Source: Thermoanaerobaculaceae bacterium
GTDB lineage: Bacteria > Acidobacteriota > Thermoanaerobaculia > Thermoanaerobaculales > Thermoanaerobaculaceae
Reading direction: 5' to 3'
NCBI GenBank assembly: GCA_022865555.1
Contig: JALHTD010000395.1
Coordinates: forward strand, 1 to 10,284
Length of the DNA: 10,284 bases
The stretch's first letter is position 1. Each line of letters starts with the position of its first letter. Both the position numbers and the translations under genes were made by a program. The notes under the pieces were generated by a model. That model was not told the origin of the DNA, ran no database searches, and saw nothing but the letters and a program-made list of their open reading frames with translations. Below are positions 7,968 through 10,284 of this stretch, piece after piece.

Positions 7968-8846
7968 CTAGTAGGCGTCCAGGATGAAATGCAGCGGGTT
8001 CTGCTTCTCCCCGTCTTTCCACACTTCATAGTGGAGGTGGGGCCCGGTCGTCCGCCCCGACATCCCGACCCTGCCGATAGGCTGGCCCCGGCTCACCTTG
8101 GTGCCCTCCTTGACCAGGAGCCGGTCGAGGTGGCCGTAGACCGTGGTGTAGCCGTACCCGTGATGGAGCTTGAGCATCCTGCCCAGGCCGCTCTCGCGGC
8201 TGGCGAACACCACCACCCCGTTCGCGGGCGCCGTCACGAGGGTGCCGATCGCGACCGAGATGTCCAAACCCTCGTGGAACGCCGGCCGGCGGGTGATCGG
8301 GTCGAGGCGCGGCCCGAAGCCGTCGGTGATGACCCCCACCACCGGCGCCACCACCGGGGTGTGGGACAGCATCAGCGCCTCATCGGAGAGCTTCCGCTCC
8401 ACCTTCGCCAGCTGCTGGTCGAGCTGCTCCTGCCGGCGCACCAGGGTCTCGGGTGCCGCCGACAACCGGTCGAGAGGCCCGCCGCTGCCGACCCCGGCCC
8501 GGGTGCTTTCCACGTTCTCCGAGAACAGGTCGGAGACCCCCGCCGCAATGGCCAAGGTCTTGGTGCGCTGCTCGAACTGGGTCAGCCGTGCCTGTACCTG
8601 GCTCACGGTCTCGGCGAGGCGCTGGTTGCTCTTCTTGAGCTGCTTGTTCTCTGTCTGGACGGCGCGGTAGACGGCCCGTTGGTGCAGGAAGGTTCCGGAG
8701 GCTGCGATGGAGAGGATGGAGAGGATCGCGACGGTCACGCCGGCGAAGATCAGCGTTTTCAGGAGTGCAGGTGAGAGCTGGAGCTTGAAGACCTTCCCGT
8801 GGGCGTGAGGAACGATGATGATGGTGCTGTGTCGCTTCTCAGCCAC
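7968..8846 (-). CDS. Membrane-anchored M23 (LytM-type) peptidase with coiled coil
   Basis: A peptidoglycan-directed zinc metallopeptidase or a LytM-type regulator of cell-wall hydrolases. The protein has 292 residues. A cytoplasmic start (MAEKRHSTIIIVPHAHGK) leads to one transmembrane helix at about 29-50. Coiled-coil segments follow at about 58-98 and 133-160, and then the M23 domain from about 168. The zinc ligands and catalytic residues appear intact: His191 and Asp195 in HEGLD, His239 in VYGHLD, and His270 and His272 in PHLHYE. That suggests an active enzyme, not a degenerate activator. The GTG at 8846 is chosen because GGAGG (8855-8859) lies eight bases upstream and the IVPHAxGK start is typical of this subgroup. 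The frame continues upstream to 9200 without similarity. The gene has its own promoter and shares a transcript with the ACT-domain gene. Confidence 0.94.
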   Translation of the reverse strand: MAEKRHSTIIIVPHAHGKVFKLQLSPALLKTLIFAGVTVAILSILSIAASGTFLHQRAVYRAVQTENKQLKKSNQRLAETVSQVQARLTQFEQRTKTLAIAAGVSDLFSENVESTRAGVGSGGPLDRLSAAPETLVRRQEQLDQQLAKVERKLSDEALMLSHTPVVAPVVGVITDGFGPRLDPITRRPAFHEGLDISVAIGTLVTAPANGVVVFASRESGLGRMLKLHHGYGYTTVYGHLDRLLVKEGTKVSRGQPIGRVGMSGRTTGPHLHYEVWKDGEKQNPLHFILDAY

Positions 8847-8854
8847 GCTACGCA

Positions 8855-8859
8855 CCTCC
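8855..8859 (-). promoter_or_regulatory. Ribosome binding site of the M23 peptidase gene
   Basis: GGAGG on the minus strand, eight bases before the GTG start at 8846. It supports the GTG over the upstream in-frame starts. Confidence 0.75.
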
Positions 8860-8920
8860 CTCGATCGACGTGAAGACGGCTTGCCCCTCCCACCCATCGC
8901 GTGTGGCTTGCCGTTTTTGA

Positions 8921-8950
8921 ATCCTGCCACACGGCCGGAAGCCGTGTCAA
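8921..8950 (-). promoter_or_regulatory. Promoter of the M23/ACT genes with an inverted repeat in the spacer
   Basis: On the minus strand a perfect TTGACA (8950-8945) is followed after 18 bases by CAGGAT (8926-8921). Transcription would start near 8914, leaving a leader of roughly 68 bases. The inverted repeat ACACGGC (8929-8935) / GCCGTGT (8941-8947) with a five-base centre fills the spacer and overlaps the -35 box, as an operator for a dimeric repressor would. The -10 box is imperfect. Confidence 0.6.
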
Positions 8951-9000
8951 GACGAACCCTACAGACACCAGCAAGTGTATGAAAATACTGCAACAACGTA

Positions 9001-9013
9001 GTGTGACGCACAC
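9001..9013. repeat. Perfect short palindrome GTGTG-ACG-CACAC
   Basis: A 5-3-5 inverted repeat about 50 bases upstream of the M23 -35 box, next to an AT-richer stretch (8970-9000) that stands out in this GC-rich region. It could be a regulator site, but a short palindrome may also be chance. Confidence 0.35.
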
Positions 9014-9338
9014 CACGGACGGGCCGTCGGCCCCTGGGGCACGGCGGTGGTCCGGCCCGGTCCCTGGACGCCTGATGGGCCTTGCCTCCCTTTCCTGGGG
9101 TTGTTCCGAGCTCCCCCTGACCGCAAGGTGTGGTTTTCTTGCCACTCTCGTGGGGTATCTTTTGCCCCGCGGGCTTGGAGCGGTCGCTCGGGTTGCGCAT
9201 CGAGCGCAGCCCTCCGACCCGCCTCCGCGTGCGACCGAGCAGGCACAGCCCGGCGTGCGGACCCTCGCTGTTCCCCTCCCTCGCATGAGACGCTCAGTCG
9301 GGGCCCGCGTCTCCACCCGCCGGTCTGGCCGCTCGGGG
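9014..9338. other. Intergenic DNA without a recognisable gene
   Basis: Open frames here on both strands have low-complexity Arg/Pro/Gly/Ala translations, no ribosome binding sites and no recognisable domains. The stretch 9097-9168 holds three short hairpins in a row: GGGG/CCCC at 9097-9116, GTGG/CCAC at 9130-9145 and GGGG/CCCC at 9152-9168. On the minus strand the loops of the last two are A-rich. This may be an untranslated structured RNA or only GC-rich noise. Confidence 0.5.
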
Positions 9339-9480
9339 CCCGCACGCTTCGGCGCGATGGCTCCCGTCGCCCGCGGGGCGGATTGAATACCCCCCACCCG
9401 CACGCTCGGCGGCGCAGGCTCCGGAGCCATGGCCGCTGGCACCCCCGGGGCGGATTGACTGCCCCCTACCCGCACGTGCA
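9339..9480. repeat. Degenerate tandem repeat with a unit of about 72 bp
   Basis: GGGGCGGATTGA occurs at 9375-9386 and again at 9447-9458, exactly 72 bases later, followed in both cases by a near-identical C-rich stretch. CCCGCACG occurs at 9339, 9397 and 9469. The two better units share most of about 35 bases. The spacing is a multiple of three, so the minus-strand translation is periodic too, but nothing else supports a gene. Confidence 0.65.
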
Positions 9481-9498
9481 GAGGCCTCCAGCCAACCT

Positions 9499-9535
9499 GT
9501 CATCCTGAGCCCCGCCCCGCGCGGGGCGAAGGATC
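9499..9535. repeat. REP-like hairpin with TCATCCTGAGC and GCGAAGGATC ends
   Basis: The ends TGTCATCCTGAGC and GCGAAGGATCC match an interspersed element that I recall from several bacterial genomes. ATCCT (9502-9506) pairs with AGGAT (9530-9534), and the centre is a perfect 16-base palindrome, CGCCCCGCGCGGGGCG (9513-9528). It should be present in other intergenic regions of the same genome. It also marks the point after which GC content drops. Confidence 0.6.
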
Positions 9536-9719
9536 CCATGGTGCCTGGACGGCGAATTGGATACCCAACCCCTCAGAATCGGACCTTGACCGCCAATCAG
9601 CAGCGACCGAGAATCCGCCCAGCGATCAAGCGACCTCAAACCAGTCCCTGCCGCGTTGATTGGAGGTTAGGCGAACTTCACGGGGCGTGATTGTCAGAAC
9701 GTAAACTCGAGATTCCGGC
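9536..9719. other. Lower-GC stretch without a supported gene
   Basis: Base composition here is closer to balance than in the genes to the left. No plus-strand frame of note exists. A minus-strand frame ending at 9626 could encode 38 residues from an ATG at 9742 (MFPSNVIKPESRVYVL...), but it lacks a ribosome binding site and resembles nothing I know. A GTTAGGC at 9666-9672 matches the integron core consensus GTTRRRY, with no attC-like partner visible upstream. Confidence 0.5.
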
Positions 9720-9748
9720 TTGATGACATTGGACGGAAACATGATAAC
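9720..9748 (+). promoter_or_regulatory. Candidate promoter facing the DUF3024 cassette
   Basis: TTGATG (9720-9725) and GATAAC (9743-9748) are 17 bases apart, each with four of six consensus matches. Its position about 80 bases before the recombination site, and its direction, resemble the cassette promoter (Pc) of an integron. The match is moderate. Confidence 0.35.
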
Positions 9749-9837
9749 TAACGCAGACACCGCGCTGGCTGACCCGGTAAGGCGAACTACCCGTTCGCAT
9801 TCGCCCGTTCGCTTAGTACGTCTAATTGGCGTTAGAC
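9748..9837 (+). other. Integron recombination site at the cassette's 5' side (attI-like, or degenerate attC)
   Basis: The core GTTAGAC (9831-9837) fits the integron consensus GTTRRRY. Immediately before it lies GTCTAAT (9820-9826), an inverted partner with a four-base spacer, together GTCTAATTGGCGTTAGAC; this is the layout of the simple site in attI. Alternatively CTAACGC (9748-9754) pairs perfectly with GCGTTAG (9829-9835). Inner complementary segments AAGGCGAAC and CGTTCGCTT would then give a roughly 90-base attC-like fold, although its L boxes are poor. Either reading makes this a cassette boundary. Confidence 0.55.
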
Positions 9838-9862
9838 AGCCCAAGTGAGGCGTAGGAGGCTC

Positions 9863-10207
9863 ATGGTCTTGCCACCGGATCAGCGCAAGCAAGTCGAACG
9901 CCTTCTTGGGGAATTCTGCGAGAACCGAGTCCCGCCTCAGCACCGCGCGAAGCTGCGGTATGGCTATTTGATCCGCGGCAGCTCAGTAACGCTGAGCGAG
10001 TTTCGCCCTTCCCTCACACGGCCCGGCGTGTGGACGGAGTGTGCCGTGGCGAAGTTCAGTTTCGACCCCGCAACCTCGCAATGGTCGGTCTTCTGGCAAC
10101 GTGCGAATGGGAAGTGGCAGTTTAGTGATTGGCGTCGGCCCGCGAAGCGTTTCGGCACGGTATTGGCCGAGGTCCTCAGGGACTCCTATGGTGCGTTCTT
10201 CGGCTAG
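9863..10207 (+). CDS. DUF3024-family protein in a gene cassette
   Basis: A 114-residue protein matching the DUF3024 family, whose function is unknown. Characteristic parts are PPQHRAKLRYGYLIRGSSV (24-42), the EFRP segment (46-49), the Trp-rich core WSVFWQRANGKWQF (74-87) and the C-terminal DSYGAFFG (107-114). The family usually covers about this whole length, so the gene is complete. The ATG at 9863 is chosen because AGGAGG (9854-9859) lies just three bases upstream, a little close; a GTG at 9845 in frame has no such site. The gene starts 26 bases after a recombination core site and ends nine bases before an attC-like site, with almost no other space, as in an integron cassette. Its GC content is below that of the chromosomal genes on the left, consistent with transfer. 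No signal peptide or membrane segment is seen. Confidence 0.85.
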   Translation: MVLPPDQRKQVERLLGEFCENRVPPQHRAKLRYGYLIRGSSVTLSEFRPSLTRPGVWTECAVAKFSFDPATSQWSVFWQRANGKWQFSDWRRPAKRFGTVLAEVLRDSYGAFFG

Positions 10208-10216
10208 CAGGGGGCT

Positions 10217-10284
10217 GTCTAGCTGCGGCTTGCAGGGGGCGCCACCTCGCGTTCGCTCGGCGGCGCCACTGAAGCCGGGCGTTA
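10217..10284 (+). other. attC-like recombination site (59-base element), cut by the window edge
   Basis: R'' is GTCTAGC (10217-10223) and L'' CGGCTT (10226-10231) pairs perfectly with L' AAGCCG (10272-10277). The ending GCCGGGCGTTA is typical of attC, with R' (GTTA...) beginning at 10281 and cut after four bases. Between the L boxes GGCGCC (10238-10243) and GGCGCC (10262-10267) close an imperfect inner stem. The size, about 71 bases if completed with GAC, is in the usual attC range. It lies directly behind the DUF3024 stop. Confidence 0.78.

Noticed and set aside
9042..9140. Possible SRP RNA, RNase P RNA or c-di-AMP riboswitch upstream of the M23 gene
   Set aside because: Short fragments such as GGTCAGG and AGGAAAG resemble these RNAs, but the required conserved loops do not line up.
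8901..9386. 161-codon plus-strand frame divergent from the M23 gene
   Set aside because: It begins within the M23 promoter, has no ribosome binding site, and its translation is low complexity towards the end.
8959..9475. Minus-strand frames upstream of the M23 gene, including one with a 24-residue period
   Set aside because: The period only mirrors the 72-bp DNA repeat; no start signal or recognisable fold.
9339..9480. CRISPR array
   Set aside because: Only two good copies with a 72-base period, degenerate and without unique spacers of constant length.
9626..9742. 38-codon minus-strand frame (MFPSNVIKPESRVYVL...)
   Set aside because: Its composition is less biased than shadow frames, but there is no ribosome binding site and no similarity I recognise, and it is not integrase-like.

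Overview
The window is GC-rich bacterial DNA, most likely from a Gram-negative (diderm) chromosome: it carries a membrane-fusion protein of the type that reaches across a periplasm, MacB-type permeases with large periplasmic domains, and strong third-position GC bias. I cannot name the phylum. The gene set would fit groups such as Acidobacteriota or the former Deltaproteobacteria, but this is only a guess.

Left part (1-2834, plus strand): a translation cluster. rpmE (ribosomal protein L31) has a clear sigma70-type promoter and is followed by a strong intrinsic terminator. It is followed by prfA (release factor 1), an unrecognised four-helix membrane protein, and prmC, the methyltransferase that modifies the GGQ glutamine of release factors. 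The last three are linked by ATGA start/stop overlaps. At the far left edge a possible gene runs off the window on the minus strand.

Middle (2913-7437, minus strand): a tight four-gene operon for a MacAB-like transporter. In transcription order it encodes a membrane-fusion protein, a separate ABC ATPase, and two different MacB/FtsX-type permeases that probably form a heterodimer. No TolC-like outer-membrane gene is in the window. Upstream of it, also on the minus strand (7532-8846), lie an M23 peptidase with a membrane anchor and coiled coil and a small ACT-domain protein. The M23 gene has a good promoter with an inverted repeat inside the -35/-10 spacer.

Right part (8847-10284): about 1 kb without a convincing gene, then a cassette. 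The gap holds palindromes, a run of short hairpins, a degenerate roughly 72-bp repeat and a REP-like hairpin ending near 9535. After that, GC content falls and the sequence looks like an integron: a possible promoter, a recombination core site GTTAGAC at 9831, a single DUF3024-family gene starting 26 bases later, and directly after it an attC-like site whose last bases (GCGTTA) coincide with the window end. No integron integrase gene is visible here. The cassette and its flanking recombination sites are the most interesting part of the window.
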